Shown: positions 1 through 8,645 of the stretch, piece by piece
Layout: each line of letters opens with the position of its first letter
Numbering within the stretch: the stretch's first letter is position 1
Assembly: GCA_963845675.1 (NCBI GenBank)
Contig: CAWJSX010000002.1
Location: forward strand, 186,001 to 250,000
Direction: 5' to 3'
Origin: CAWJMD01 sp963845675
GTDB lineage: Bacteria > Actinomycetota > Actinomycetes > Actinomycetales > CAWJMD01
Length of the DNA stretch: 64,000 nt
Position numbers and translations under genes: made by a program
The notes under the pieces: generated by a model
The model's database searches: none
Told to the model about the DNA's origin: nothing
The model's input: the letters and a program-made list of their open reading frames with translations, nothing else

Positions 1-144
1 TTCTTCGCCGGCCTCCGCGGCCTCCTGGTGTCGTACGTCGACCTGCCGACCGGGCACTGGCCGATGTTCTCGCGCCCGGACGCGCTGGCCGACGTCCTGC
101 TGGCTGTCCCGGTCGGCGCCGAGGGGGCCACGATGGAGGGGTGA
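1..144 (+). CDS. C-terminal fragment of an alpha/beta hydrolase
   Basis: Only the last 47 residues are in the window; the start lies upstream. The segment TGHWPMFSRPDALADVLL is the usual C-terminal signature of alpha/beta-hydrolase fold esterases: the His of GHWP would be the catalytic histidine, followed by the last helix. The substrate cannot be judged from this piece. Its TGA stop overlaps the GTG start of the next gene (GTGA), so the two are probably translationally coupled. Confidence 0.7.
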   Translation, partial: FFAGLRGLLVSYVDLPTGHWPMFSRPDALADVLLAVPVGAEGATMEG

Positions 145-1076
145 CCACACGCGCGCCCGCCCATGGTCTCGCCGAGGCTGTCCGGCGGGGACCGGTCCTG
201 CTCGACGGCGGGCTGGCGACCACGCTCGAGGCCGGGGGCCACGACCTGGGCGGAGGCCTGTGGTCGGCGCGGCTGCTGCTGACCGAGGCGGGACGTCGCG
301 CGCTGGCGTCGGTGCACCGCGCCTTCCTCGACGCGGGCGCGCGGGTCACGACCACGGCCTCCTACCAGCTCAGCGCGTTGTCGCTGGAGCGCGCGGGGCA
401 GGACCCGGCAACGGCCGACGAGCTGCTGCGCGCGTCGGTGGCCCTGGCGGTGGCCGTCCGCGACGAGCACGCACCGCAGACCTGGGTCGCCGCGTCCGTC
501 GGCCCGTACGGTGCCTCTCTCGCCGACGGCTCGGAGTACACCGGTGACTACGGGCTCGGCGACCATGCAACCACGGTGACGGCGCTGCGGCAGTTCCACC
601 GTCCCCGGATCGACGCCCTGCTCGACGCCGGGGCCGACGTCCTGGCCTGCGAGACCGTGCCGTCCGCCGCCGAGGTCGAGGCCCTCGCCGTGGAGCTGGC
701 CGCGGTCGGCGCGCCCGCCTGGGTGTCGCTCACACCGGCACCGGGCGGGTCGACCACACGTCGGGATGAGCCGCTGGCCGACGCGCTGGCCCCACTCGGC
801 CACCTTGCCCTTGTCGCCGTGGGCGTGAACTGCTGCGCACCCGCCGACGTGGCTCCCGCCCTGCGGGTCGCCGCGTCGGTGACCCGCGCGCCGGGCGTCG
901 CCTACCCCAACAGCGGGGAGACGTGGGACGCACCCGAGCGGACCTGGAACGGGGACCCCGGCTGGGACCCGGCCCTGGTGCCGCGATGGCTCGACGCCGG
1001 CGCCGGCGTGCTGGGCGGCTGCTGCCGGGTGGGGCCCGACGAGATCGCCGCCGTGCGGAGCATCCTCGCGACCTGA
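141..1076 (+). CDS. mmuM: Homocysteine S-methyltransferase
   Basis: 311 residues, the normal length for the family. The enzyme moves a methyl group from S-methylmethionine or S-adenosylmethionine to homocysteine, giving methionine, in the cytoplasm. The protein opens with the barrel motif LLDGGLATTLE and carries the zinc-binding cysteines in GVNCC (about residue 233) and GGCCR (about 296), as expected for the Zn-thiolate methyltransferase barrel. The GTG start overlaps the stop of the preceding hydrolase gene by four bases, which fixes the start and suggests co-translation. No riboswitch-like leader is seen. Confidence 0.9.
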   Translation: MTTRAPAHGLAEAVRRGPVLLDGGLATTLEAGGHDLGGGLWSARLLLTEAGRRALASVHRAFLDAGARVTTTASYQLSALSLERAGQDPATADELLRASVALAVAVRDEHAPQTWVAASVGPYGASLADGSEYTGDYGLGDHATTVTALRQFHRPRIDALLDAGADVLACETVPSAAEVEALAVELAAVGAPAWVSLTPAPGGSTTRRDEPLADALAPLGHLALVAVGVNCCAPADVAPALRVAASVTRAPGVAYPNSGETWDAPERTWNGDPGWDPALVPRWLDAGAGVLGGCCRVGPDEIAAVRSILAT

Positions 1077-1159
1077 GGCATCCCTCGCACGGCGCTGTCG
1101 ATTCAGGGCCAGGCTGGACGTCACCACGGTGTCAGGACCCCGACCACCAGGAGGACGCC

Positions 1160-1523
1160 ATGCCGCAGTACCTGTTCACGTTGTACACGCCCAGGGACGA
1201 CGACGCGCCGGAGTTCACGCCCGAGGAGTGGGCGGAGGTGACACAAGGCCCACCAGGACTTCGCCGAGGCGGTCGAGGCCACCGAGGGGGCGAGCATGGG
1301 GCCCGGGGCGGCTCTCGAGCCGGCCAGCACGGCACGCTCGCTCCGCCCGAGCGCCGACGGCAGCCCTCTGGTCACCGACGGGCCCTTCGCCGAGACCAAG
1401 GAGGTCCTCGGGGGGTTCTACCTGGTCGAGTGCCGTGACGCCGACCAGGCGCTGGAGCTCGCCAAGCTGTGCCCCAACCACGGCGGCATCGAGGTCCGTG
1501 GCGTCCTCGCGCCGCCGGTCTGA
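1160..1523 (+). pseudogene. DGPF/YCII-family protein, frame broken once
   Basis: The protein starts MPQYLFTLYTP and ends with VTDGPFAETKEVLGGFYLVE, the DGPF signature of the YCII/DGPF family. The frame breaks near 1247: removing one G from the GG at 1247-1248 gives a continuous protein of about 120 residues that aligns well with its neighbour downstream. The break may be a sequence error or a real mutation. Such proteins are small ferredoxin-fold proteins of unknown chemistry that sit beside ECF42 sigma genes. A ribosome site (AGGAGG at about 1148) precedes the ATG. Confidence 0.75.
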
Positions 1524-1536
1524 GAGGAGGAGTCCC

Positions 1537-1899
1537 GTGCCCCAGTACCTGTTCCTGATCTACGACGACGAGGCCGCCTGGGAGGGCGCAACCGACGCCG
1601 ACTGGCAGACCGCCATGGAGCAGCACAACACCTTCGCCGCCGCGGTGAAGGCGTCCGGTGCCTCGGTGCTCGGAGGCGAGGCGCTGACCGGCTCGTCGAC
1701 GGCGACCACCGTCCGGCCACGGGCGGGCGAACCCGCGCTCGTCACCGACGGACCGTTCGCCGAGACGAAGGAGGCCCTGTCGGGCTACTACGTGATCGAC
1801 GCGCCCGACCTCGACGCGGCGCTCGCGCTGGCACCACGGTGCCCCACGAGCGGGTGCATCGAGGTGCGGCCCGTCCTCGACCTGTCGCAGTGGTCGTGA
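1537..1899 (+). CDS. DGPF/YCII-family protein
   Basis: 120 residues starting at GTG behind the ribosome site GAGAGGAGG, 13 bases after the previous stop. It begins MPQYLFLIYDDE and contains VTDGPFAETKEALSGYYVID, the family signature. It is a close paralogue of the preceding gene, so the pair looks like a tandem duplication. Family knowledge: dimeric alpha/beta-barrel fold, often encoded next to ECF42 sigma factors; the biochemical role is not established. The sigma gene follows 43 bases downstream, so the three probably form one transcript. Confidence 0.85.
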   Translation: MPQYLFLIYDDEAAWEGATDADWQTAMEQHNTFAAAVKASGASVLGGEALTGSSTATTVRPRAGEPALVTDGPFAETKEALSGYYVIDAPDLDAALALAPRCPTSGCIEVRPVLDLSQWS

Positions 1900-1942
1900 G
1901 CTGACGGAGCCGAGAGGACGACGGACGAGCACCGGCGCTGCC

Positions 1943-3217
1943 GTGCGCACCGAGGTCGAGCAGGTCGAGCGGGCCCACCGCGAGCACTGGGGGACGGTCC
2001 TGGCCGCGACCCGCTCTTCCGTGGGCTCGCTCGACCTCGCCGAGGACGCGACGGCCGACGCGTTCGAGGCCGCGCTCACGCACTGGCCCCGCGACGGCAC
2101 GCCCACCAACCCGGCCGGCTGGCTGGTGGTCACCGCCCGCCGCAAGGCGATCGACCGGGTGCGCCGTAGAGAGACCGCGCGACGCCGTCTCCCGCTGCTC
2201 TCGGTGGAGGCCCAGGCACTCGAGCCCGACCCGGGTGACCGGCTCGCCGACGCGTCCGACCCGGACTCCCCCGACGCAGGCCCGGAGTGGCTCCCCGACG
2301 ACCTCCTGCGCCTGGTCTTCACGTGCTGCCACCCGGCGCTGTCCCCCGACGCCCGCGTGCCCCTCACCCTGCGCCTGGTGTGCGGGCTGCCCGTCGGGGA
2401 CATCGCACGGGTGCTCCTGGTCGCCGAGCCGACCATCGCCGCGCGCATCACGCGCGCCAAGCGGAAGATCGCGGCTGCCGGCATCCCCTACCGCGTGCCA
2501 CCGCCGTCCGACCTCCCGGCCCGGCTCGACTCGGTGCTGACCGTCGTGCACGCCGTCTTCACCGCCGGCCACAGCGCCGGCCCGGGGGACGAGATGACCC
2601 ACGACGACGTGACAGCCCGTGCCCTGCACCTTGCCCGCGCGCTGCTGAACCTCATGCCCCACGAGGCCGAGGTGGCCGGGCTGCTGGCGTTGCTGCTGCT
2701 CACCCAGGCCCGTTCCGGTGGACGCGTCGACGCCGACGGCACGCCGGTGCCGCTCGAGGAACAGGACCGCTCCCGCTGGGCCCGCCACGGCATCGAGGAC
2801 GGCCTGGCGCTCCTGCGCACGCTGTCCCGTCGTCCGGCCGGACGGTTCGTCCTGCAGGCCGCGATCGCGGGCGAGCACGCCCGGGCCGAGACGTTCGCCG
2901 AGACGGACTGGGCCCGCATCGTGCGGCTCTACGACGCCCTGCACGTGGAGTGGCCGTCACCGCTGGTGGAGCTCAACCGTGCCGCGGCCCGCACCTTCAC
3001 CGACGGGCCGGCCGCGGCGCTGGCCGAGATCGACGCCCTGGCCGCCGACCCCACGCTCGCCCGCTACCCCTACCTCGCCAGCTCGCGCGCAGACCTCCTG
3101 CGCCGCCTGGGTCGCACGGACGAGGCCGTAGCCGCCTACCGCGACGCACTCGACCTCGGCACCAGCGAGCCGGAGCGCCGGTACCTGCAGCGCCGGCTGG
3201 ACGAGCTCGGCACGTAG
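1943..3217 (+). CDS. ECF42-type RNA polymerase sigma factor with long C-terminal extension
   Basis: 424 residues, about twice a normal ECF sigma factor. Region 2 is at about 20-85 (NPAGWLVVTARRKAIDRVRR), followed by the characteristic LLRLVFTCCHPALSP, then region 4 with the helix-turn-helix (LPVGDIARVLLVAEPTIAARI, about 155-180). The remaining 230 residues are helical, TPR-like, as in ECF42 proteins. This group has no dedicated anti-sigma factor; its C-terminal domain is thought to control activity. DGPF/YCII genes are its classic neighbours and likely targets, and two sit directly upstream. Start is a GTG with weak ribosome site. Confidence 0.9.
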   Translation: MRTEVEQVERAHREHWGTVLAATRSSVGSLDLAEDATADAFEAALTHWPRDGTPTNPAGWLVVTARRKAIDRVRRRETARRRLPLLSVEAQALEPDPGDRLADASDPDSPDAGPEWLPDDLLRLVFTCCHPALSPDARVPLTLRLVCGLPVGDIARVLLVAEPTIAARITRAKRKIAAAGIPYRVPPPSDLPARLDSVLTVVHAVFTAGHSAGPGDEMTHDDVTARALHLARALLNLMPHEAEVAGLLALLLLTQARSGGRVDADGTPVPLEEQDRSRWARHGIEDGLALLRTLSRRPAGRFVLQAAIAGEHARAETFAETDWARIVRLYDALHVEWPSPLVELNRAAARTFTDGPAAALAEIDALAADPTLARYPYLASSRADLLRRLGRTDEAVAAYRDALDLGTSEPERRYLQRRLDELGT

Positions 3218-3244
3218 GGCGTCCCCCTCCCCCCGTCCCCCGAG

Positions 3245-3293
3245 TGGTCGCATCTGGCGCGACTCGCCGCGCGTGTCGCGCCAGGTGTGACCA
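3245..3293. repeat. Intergenic palindrome, family A copy 1
   Basis: Two 19-base arms (3245-3263 and 3275-3293) match in inverted orientation with two mismatches around an 11-base centre. The core TGGTCGCATCTGGCGCGAC recurs at 37148-37204. It lies 28 bases behind the sigma factor stop and could fold as a transcript hairpin; there is no T-tract, so a terminator role is only possible. Confidence 0.7.
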
Positions 3294-3311
3294 GTCGAGG
3301 GAGTGGCTGAA

Positions 3312-3327
3312 GTTACCCGTGAGTATT
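3312..3327 (+). promoter_or_regulatory. Putative operator GTTACCCGTGAGTATT, shared with the acyl-CoA dehydrogenase gene
   Basis: The site matches two sites upstream of the FadE5-like gene (27508-27523 and, inverted, 27533-27548) at most positions; consensus GTTACC-M-G-Y-S-AGTA. It lies about 90 bases before the EtfD-like start, in the promoter position. A TetR- or GntR-type regulator of fatty acid degradation is the obvious reader, but none is encoded in the window, so the regulator is inferred. Confidence 0.5.
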
Positions 3328-3418
3328 GTCGGGGCGGATACCCCACCACATACGGTTGGCCGTGAGACCAGCGCCGGTCTCCGCCGCGACCACCCCCCGC
3401 GACAGGAGTGCAGCCCCC

Positions 3419-5860
3419 ATGCAGATCGCCGCCATCGTCATCTGCCTGGTCGTGACCGTGATCGCGGTGTCGCTGTTCGCGCGGGCGATCGGGCAGATCA
3501 CGCGGACGATCGGGGTGGGTCAGCCGGAGTCGCGGACGGACCGACCCGGGGCGCGGACGGTGACGCTGGTCCGGGAGTTCCTCGGTCACACGCGGATGGC
3601 GCGGCTGCCCGTCGTGGCGGTGGCGCACTGGTTCACGATGATCTCGTTCGGCGTGCTGTTCCTGACGCTCGTGAACGGGTACGGGCAGCTGTTCGACCCG
3701 CACTTCGCGCTGCCACTGATCGGCCACTTCCCGCCCTACGAGTGGCTGGCGGAGCTGTTCGCCTGGGGCGGCCTGGTCGGGATCGTCGTGCTGATGGTGA
3801 TCCGGCAGCTGCAGCACCCGCGTCGACAGGGCCGGTCGTCGCGCTTCTTCGGGTCGACGTTCTGGCAGGCGTACTACGTCGAGCTGACGATCCTCGGGGT
3901 CGTGCTGTGCGTGCTGACGCTGCGCGGGCTGGAGTACGCGCTGCTGACCGCGCAGGGGTCGGCGCTGGCGACGTCGCTGCACTTCCCGTTGACGGCGTTC
4001 CTCGGGGCCGGCCTGTTCTCCGGGCTGAGCGAGACCGGGCTGGAGACCGCGATCGTCGCGGTCGCGGCCCTCAAGATCCTCATCTCGATGGCGTGGATGA
4101 TCACGATCTCGCTGACCGTGACGATGGGCGTCGCATGGCACCGGTTCCTCGCGTTCTTCAACGTGTGGTTCAAGCGGGACGCTGCCGGCGGCACCTCGCT
4201 GGGCGCGCTGCAGCCGATGAAGGTGGACGGCGAGCCGATCGACTTCGAGAACATCGAGGAGCTGGACGAGGACGCGCCGCTGGGCGTCGGCAAGGTCGAG
4301 GACTTCACCTGGAAGGGGCTCCTCGACTTCTCGACGTGCACCGAGTGCGGCCGCTGCCAGTCCCAGTGCCCCGCGTGGAACACCGAGAAGCCGCTGAGCC
4401 CGAAGCTGCTGGTGATGGCGCTCCGCGACCACGCGGCGGCCAAGTCACCGTGGCTGCTGGCGTCCGAGGACGCGCGATCGGAGCTGCCCGAGGACGCGCT
4501 GGCCGAGGCAGAGCGCACGCTGGTCGCGACCGTCGACCCCGACAACCCCCTGGCCGGCGGGGTGATCGACCCCGACGTGCTGTGGTCGTGCACCACCTGC
4601 GGCGCGTGCGTGGAGCAGTGCCCGGTCGACATCGAGCACGTCGACCACATCGTCGACATGCGCCGCAACCAGGTGCTCGTCGAGTCGGCGTTCCCGTCCG
4701 AGCTCAGCGGGCTGTTCAAGAACCTGGAGAAGAACGCGAACCCGTGGGGCATGTCCCCGCGCGGACGGCTCGACTGGGCGAAGAACCTGCCGTTCGAGGT
4801 CAAGCAGGTCGGCGCCGACGTGGACGACCTGTCCGAGGTCGACTACCTCTTCTGGGTCGGCTGCGCCGGAGCGTTCGAGGACCGGGCCAAGAAGACCACC
4901 CAGGCCGTGGCCGAGCTGCTGCACACCGCCGGGGTCGACTTCGCCGTCCTCGGTGACGGGGAGTCCTGCACCGGTGACCCCGCCCGCCGCGCCGGCAACG
5001 AGTTCCTGTTCCAGATGCTCGCGCAGGCCAACGTCGAGACCCTCGCCGAGGCCAAGGCGACCAAGATCGTGGTCACCTGCGCGCACTGCTTCAACACCCT
5101 GTCGAAGGAGTACCCGCAGCTCGGCGGAACCTACGAGGTCGTCCACCACACCCAGCTGCTGAACCGACTCGTGCGCGACAAGCGGCTGGTCCCGGTGGCC
5201 CCGGTCGACTCCGGGGCGGCGCCGTCCCCGGTGACCTACCACGACCCCTGCTACCTCGGACGGCACAACGGCATCTACACCCCGCCCCGCGAGCTGATCG
5301 GCGCCCTGCCCGGCGTCGAGTACCGCGAGATGGAGCGCAGCAAGGAGAAGTCGTTCTGCTGCGGCGCGGGCGGCGCGCGCATGTGGATGGAGGAGAAGCT
5401 CGGTACGCGCATCAACGGCAACCGGACGGCGGAGGCCGTGGCGACCGGCGCGGACACCATCGCCATCGGCTGCCCCTTCTGCCGCGTCATGCTCTCGGAC
5501 GGCCTCACCGCCGCGCAGGCCGACGGCACCGCCCGCGAGGAGGTCACCGTCCTCGACGTCGCCCAGATGCTCCTCGAGGCGGTCAAGCGCACCAACGGCT
5601 CGGCGCCCGTCCCGGCCGGTGTGGGGGCGACCCAACAGGCCGCCGAGGCGTCCGCGGACACGGCCCTCGAGCAGCCGAGCCCCGGCGCCGAGGCGTCCAC
5701 CGCCGCAGCCGTCGGTGGGACAGCCCCCGAGGTCGCCGCCGAGGTGGCCGAGGACGCAGGCGCTCCCGACGACGGCACCGTCGCCACCGACACCGAGCCC
5801 TACGACGCGTCCGAGAGCGGGGTCGCCGACTCACCGGGACAGGAGCGCCCGTCCACCTGA
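3419..5860 (+). CDS. Membrane-anchored Fe-S oxidoreductase, EtfD-like (ETF:menaquinone oxidoreductase candidate)
   Basis: 813 residues. About six membrane helices fill residues 1-255; next come two 4Fe-4S motifs, CTECGRCQSQCP (about 308-319) and CTTCGACVEQCP (about 392-403), then two CCG domains (VGCAG; YHDPCYLGR ... FCCGAGG). The architecture matches mycobacterial EtfD (Rv0338c), which passes electrons from electron-transfer flavoprotein, reduced by acyl-CoA dehydrogenases such as FadE5, to menaquinone. The acidic, Ala-rich last 100 residues are low complexity. I chose the ATG at 3419 because GACAGGAG precedes it and the hydrophobic segment starts there; an upstream in-frame start exists. 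It shares an operator-like site with the FadE5-like gene. Confidence 0.85.
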   Translation: MQIAAIVICLVVTVIAVSLFARAIGQITRTIGVGQPESRTDRPGARTVTLVREFLGHTRMARLPVVAVAHWFTMISFGVLFLTLVNGYGQLFDPHFALPLIGHFPPYEWLAELFAWGGLVGIVVLMVIRQLQHPRRQGRSSRFFGSTFWQAYYVELTILGVVLCVLTLRGLEYALLTAQGSALATSLHFPLTAFLGAGLFSGLSETGLETAIVAVAALKILISMAWMITISLTVTMGVAWHRFLAFFNVWFKRDAAGGTSLGALQPMKVDGEPIDFENIEELDEDAPLGVGKVEDFTWKGLLDFSTCTECGRCQSQCPAWNTEKPLSPKLLVMALRDHAAAKSPWLLASEDARSELPEDALAEAERTLVATVDPDNPLAGGVIDPDVLWSCTTCGACVEQCPVDIEHVDHIVDMRRNQVLVESAFPSELSGLFKNLEKNANPWGMSPRGRLDWAKNLPFEVKQVGADVDDLSEVDYLFWVGCAGAFEDRAKKTTQAVAELLHTAGVDFAVLGDGESCTGDPARRAGNEFLFQMLAQANVETLAEAKATKIVVTCAHCFNTLSKEYPQLGGTYEVVHHTQLLNRLVRDKRLVPVAPVDSGAAPSPVTYHDPCYLGRHNGIYTPPRELIGALPGVEYREMERSKEKSFCCGAGGARMWMEEKLGTRINGNRTAEAVATGADTIAIGCPFCRVMLSDGLTAAQADGTAREEVTVLDVAQMLLEAVKRTNGSAPVPAGVGATQQAAEASADTALEQPSPGAEASTAAAVGGTAPEVAAEVAEDAGAPDDGTVATDTEPYDASESGVADSPGQERPST

Positions 5861-5885
5861 TCGCCCACCCCCACCCCCCGGCGTC

Positions 5886-5948
5886 GCTGATCGTCCCCTT
5901 TCTGCCGCCCTGGACCCCCGGATCACCGCAGAAAGTGGCCGATCTGCG
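5886..5948. repeat. Intergenic palindrome, family B copy 1
   Basis: Inverted arms at 5886-5907 and 5927-5948 resemble each other imperfectly; the shared core is related to CGCAGATCGTCCGCTTTCTG, also found at 33706-33769 and 43854-43917. It sits between the convergent EtfD-like and mycothiol-type genes, where a transcript hairpin could end transcription from either side. Confidence 0.6.
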
Positions 5949-5983
5949 ACTCGGCGGAGGAGGGCGTGAGGTCGGCGGGGGCG

Positions 5984-6703
5984 TCAGGGGGTGAGTGGCA
6001 GCCCCAGGACGCGCTGGCCGGCGGCGACGTCGCCGTCCCAGGACAGGACCCCGCCCGGGCCGTCGCCGTCCGCCGCGCGCCGCTTCCAGAGGGCGAGCAG
6101 CAGGGCGGACGCGGGTCCCGAGACGGAGGCCGCCGGATCGCCCGGGCCGATCACCCAGGTGCCGCCGGTGTCTGCGGCGTGGAGCCGAACCGCGTTCTCG
6201 GGGACGGCCATCCACCCACGCTCGAGGCGTCGGGGGAGGAAGACGTCGACCACCTCCGCGACGCCGTCGTGGCCCAGCTCGGGCTCGATCACGAGCTCCT
6301 CAGCGTCGAGAGCGCGCGCGAGGTCCCACGCGTGCATCGCGTTCTCGTGGGCCTGACGGCGGCGCCAGAACGACACCTCGGGACGACCGGTGAACGTCCA
6401 CGCCCTGGTAGACGGGTCGGTGCGCAGCACGTCCACCATCTCGGCGGCGCCGGAGACGAACCACGTCTCCAGGTCGGTCCCCTCGTCGGGGCCGGCATCG
6501 GACTGCCCCCGGCCGTGCCCCTCGCGCACGGCCCGCACCACCCAGCGGTGGATGCCGCCGAGGTGGTGCGTCAGGTCGCGGGCGGTCCACGGCGCGCAGT
6601 GCTCGACCGGCGTCGCACCGAGGCGACCGCGCCCTTGCCGCAGCAACTCCGCGTAGTGGTCCACCTGGGTGACGACGTGGGCGAGGTGCTGTTCGGGGTG
6701 CAC
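5984..6703 (-). CDS. Maleylpyruvate isomerase family (mycothiol-dependent type) protein
   Basis: 239 residues. The N-terminal part is a DinB-like four-helix bundle with the metal-binding pattern DLTHHLGG (about 45-52) and QAHENAMHAWDLARAL (about 117-132), where the HxxxH...D residues would bind zinc. The C-terminal 90 residues match the MDMPI C-terminal domain. Family members use mycothiol as cofactor in actinobacteria; the true substrate of this one is unknown. The GTG start lies seven bases behind a TAGACA -10-like box that overlaps the gpgS promoter on the other strand, so a leaderless transcript is likely. Confidence 0.8.
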   Translation of the reverse strand: MHPEQHLAHVVTQVDHYAELLRQGRGRLGATPVEHCAPWTARDLTHHLGGIHRWVVRAVREGHGRGQSDAGPDEGTDLETWFVSGAAEMVDVLRTDPSTRAWTFTGRPEVSFWRRRQAHENAMHAWDLARALDAEELVIEPELGHDGVAEVVDVFLPRRLERGWMAVPENAVRLHAADTGGTWVIGPGDPAASVSGPASALLLALWKRRAADGDGPGGVLSWDGDVAAGQRVLGLPLTP

Positions 6704-6710
6704 GAGGGCT

Positions 6711-6720
6711 TGTCTAGCAT
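6711..6720. promoter_or_regulatory. Overlapping divergent -10 boxes
   Basis: TGTCTAGCAT reads TAGCAT forward (six bases before the gpgS GTG) and TAGACA on the other strand (seven bases before the isomerase-family GTG). Only 23 bases separate the two start codons, so both transcripts are probably leaderless and cannot easily be initiated at the same moment. No clear -35 is seen. Confidence 0.45.
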
Positions 6721-6726
6721 CAGCGC

Positions 6727-7660
6727 GTGACCGAACGTCAGCGCCCAGGACCGGTCCGGTCGCACCACTACAGCGACTGGACCCTGGACGTGCTGCTCGA
6801 GTCCAAGGACGAGAGCGGCCTCACCGTCAGCATGGTCCTGCCGGCTCGCAACGAGCAGCAGACGGTGTTCGACGTCGTGGAGGCCCTGGTCCCTCTGCAC
6901 GACGCAGGCCTCATCGACGAGCTGCATCGTGCTCGACAGCCTGTCCACGGACGCCACCGCCGCCCGCGCCGCGGCGGCCGGCGCACGTGTCGTCAAGGCC
7001 ACCGAGGCCCTGCCCAGCGTCGCGCCTGTGCCGGGCAAGGGCGAGGCGATGTGGCGCGCGCTGTTCGCGACCGAGGGCGATGTGGTCGCCTTCTGCGACG
7101 CCGACCTGCTCGACGCCGGCCCGCACTACGGCATCGGCCTGCTCGGCCCGCTGCTGACGAACCCGGCCACGATGCTCGTCAAGGGCTTCTACGACCGTCC
7201 GCTCGTGACGGACGACGGCACCGTGACGGGGTACGGCGGACGCGTCACCGAGCTGGTCGCCCGACCCCTGCTCGGTCTGTACCGTCCGGACCTGGCCGGC
7301 CTCGTCCAGCCCCTGGCAGGCGAGTGGGCGGGACGACGGACGCTCCTCGAGTCGCTGCCCTTCCCGACCGGCTACGGCGTCGAGATGGCCGTCCTGCTGG
7401 ACACGGTGGAGAAGCACGGCATCGAGGCCGTCGCGCAGGTCGACCTGGGCACTCGCACGCACCGCCAGCAGTCCCCCGACGCGCTGGGCGTCATGGCGAC
7501 CGAGGTGATGGGCACGGCACTGCGGCGGTTCGGACGCGAGCCGATCGGCACGGGGATCCGCCAGTTCACCGCTGTCGGCCACGAGATCGTCGACACCGCA
7601 GTGGGTCTCGTCGAGCGCGAACCCGTCGCGAAGGTGCGGCGCCGCCTGCGCGGAGCCTAG
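6727..7660 (+). pseudogene. gpgS: Glucosyl-3-phosphoglycerate synthase, frame broken once
   Basis: GT81-type enzyme that transfers glucose from UDP- or ADP-glucose to D-3-phosphoglycerate, the first step of methylglucose lipopolysaccharide or glucosylglycerate synthesis. Visible motifs: VSMVLPARNEQQTV near the start, GKGEAMWRAL, the metal-binding FCDADLLD, and TGYGVEMAVLLDT. The frame breaks at about 6925: dropping the C at 6925 joins LIDEL to IVLDSLSTDAT, exactly as in the family, and gives about 310 residues. This looks like a one-base sequence error. The GTG start directly follows a -10 box. Confidence 0.85.
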
Positions 7661-7665
7661 GCCCC

Positions 7666-8645
7666 CTACAGCGAGTGGGTGTCGACGGTGAAGCCGTCCC
7701 CGTCCACCACCCGGCCGGCCGCCGCCTGCGCAACGGCCTTCGCGACCGCGCGCAGGCGAGGGACAGCGCTCGCCCGGGCGTGCCGGTAGGCGCCGGACGG
7801 GGCGTCACGGTCGGCCTCCTCCGCCTCGACGGCGACCCACCTCACGTCGTAGGCCACCGGGTCGACCCAGCCGAGCGGTGCGCAGCTGCGGCGGCAGCTC
7901 GTCCTCCGCGTGGGCCTCGACCACGATCACGACCCGCCCATGCGAGGTCGACCTCGACCGCGTAGGCGTCCAGCGTGTCCGGGGCGGCCAGCGCCTCGGC
8001 GTCGAACGCGTCGGAGAAGGCCGCGACCTCGGCCCGCTGTGCGGGGCTCACCGCCGCGAGGAACTCCGTCTGCGGCTCGGAGTACCAGTCGCCGGGCCCG
8101 AACATCGGGCCGCACCAGGGAGCGCCCTCCATGGCGACGGTGGCCGTGGGCTCCACCCCGGCGACGACCGCTCTCATCACGTCGGGCTCGATCCCGACCA
8201 CCGAGTAGACGCTGAGGTCGACCCGGGCGAGCGGGTCCGGCCGCAGCACACGGCCCGACCCGTCCGGGCCGACGTCGAGCAGCAGCTCACCCCCGAGCCT
8301 GCGGGCCATCCCGAGCAGGGCGGCGACCACGCGTCCCTCCTCGAGGATGGGGCGCCCGTCGGGAAAGGCCCGGTACAGCCCGTCGACGTCGGTGGTGCCG
8401 GGCAGTGGCGGCTCGTCCCGCTCGCGAAGGGTCCGCACCGTCCAGACGACGCGTCCGGAGGGGTCGATCTCGGGCGCCGACAGCGTGCTCCACCGCGAGA
8501 GCGCCCAGCGGCCAGGTCGGGTGGGGTCGTCGATCCGTCGCGCGTGGGGATAGCGGTCGTCGACGAGCCGCTGGACGAGGACGGGGTCGGTGTCAGGCGG
8601 CAGCCACAGCTCGTGCACCGCGCCGCTGGGGGCGGAGCGGGCCAT
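7666..8645 (-). pseudogene. Conserved hypothetical protein, frame broken twice
   Basis: The reading frame starts MARSAPSGAVHELWLPP and runs about 240 residues. One extra base near 7932 and another near 7877 then move it into two further frames; with both removed the protein is about 325 residues and ends in FTVDTHSL. I do not recognise the family: there is no membrane segment and no clear catalytic motif, and it is acidic with a central WCGPMFGPGDWYSEPQTEFL stretch. Its start shares one base with the stop of dcd (TGATG), so it is coupled to dcd. Confidence 0.6.

Noticed and set aside
2287..4956. Very long overlapping frame (889 codons) opposite or out of frame with the sigma and EtfD-like genes
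   Set aside because: Arg/Pro/Ala-rich translation without any motif; typical shadow frame of very GC-rich DNA. The sigma and Fe-S protein frames carry clear family motifs.
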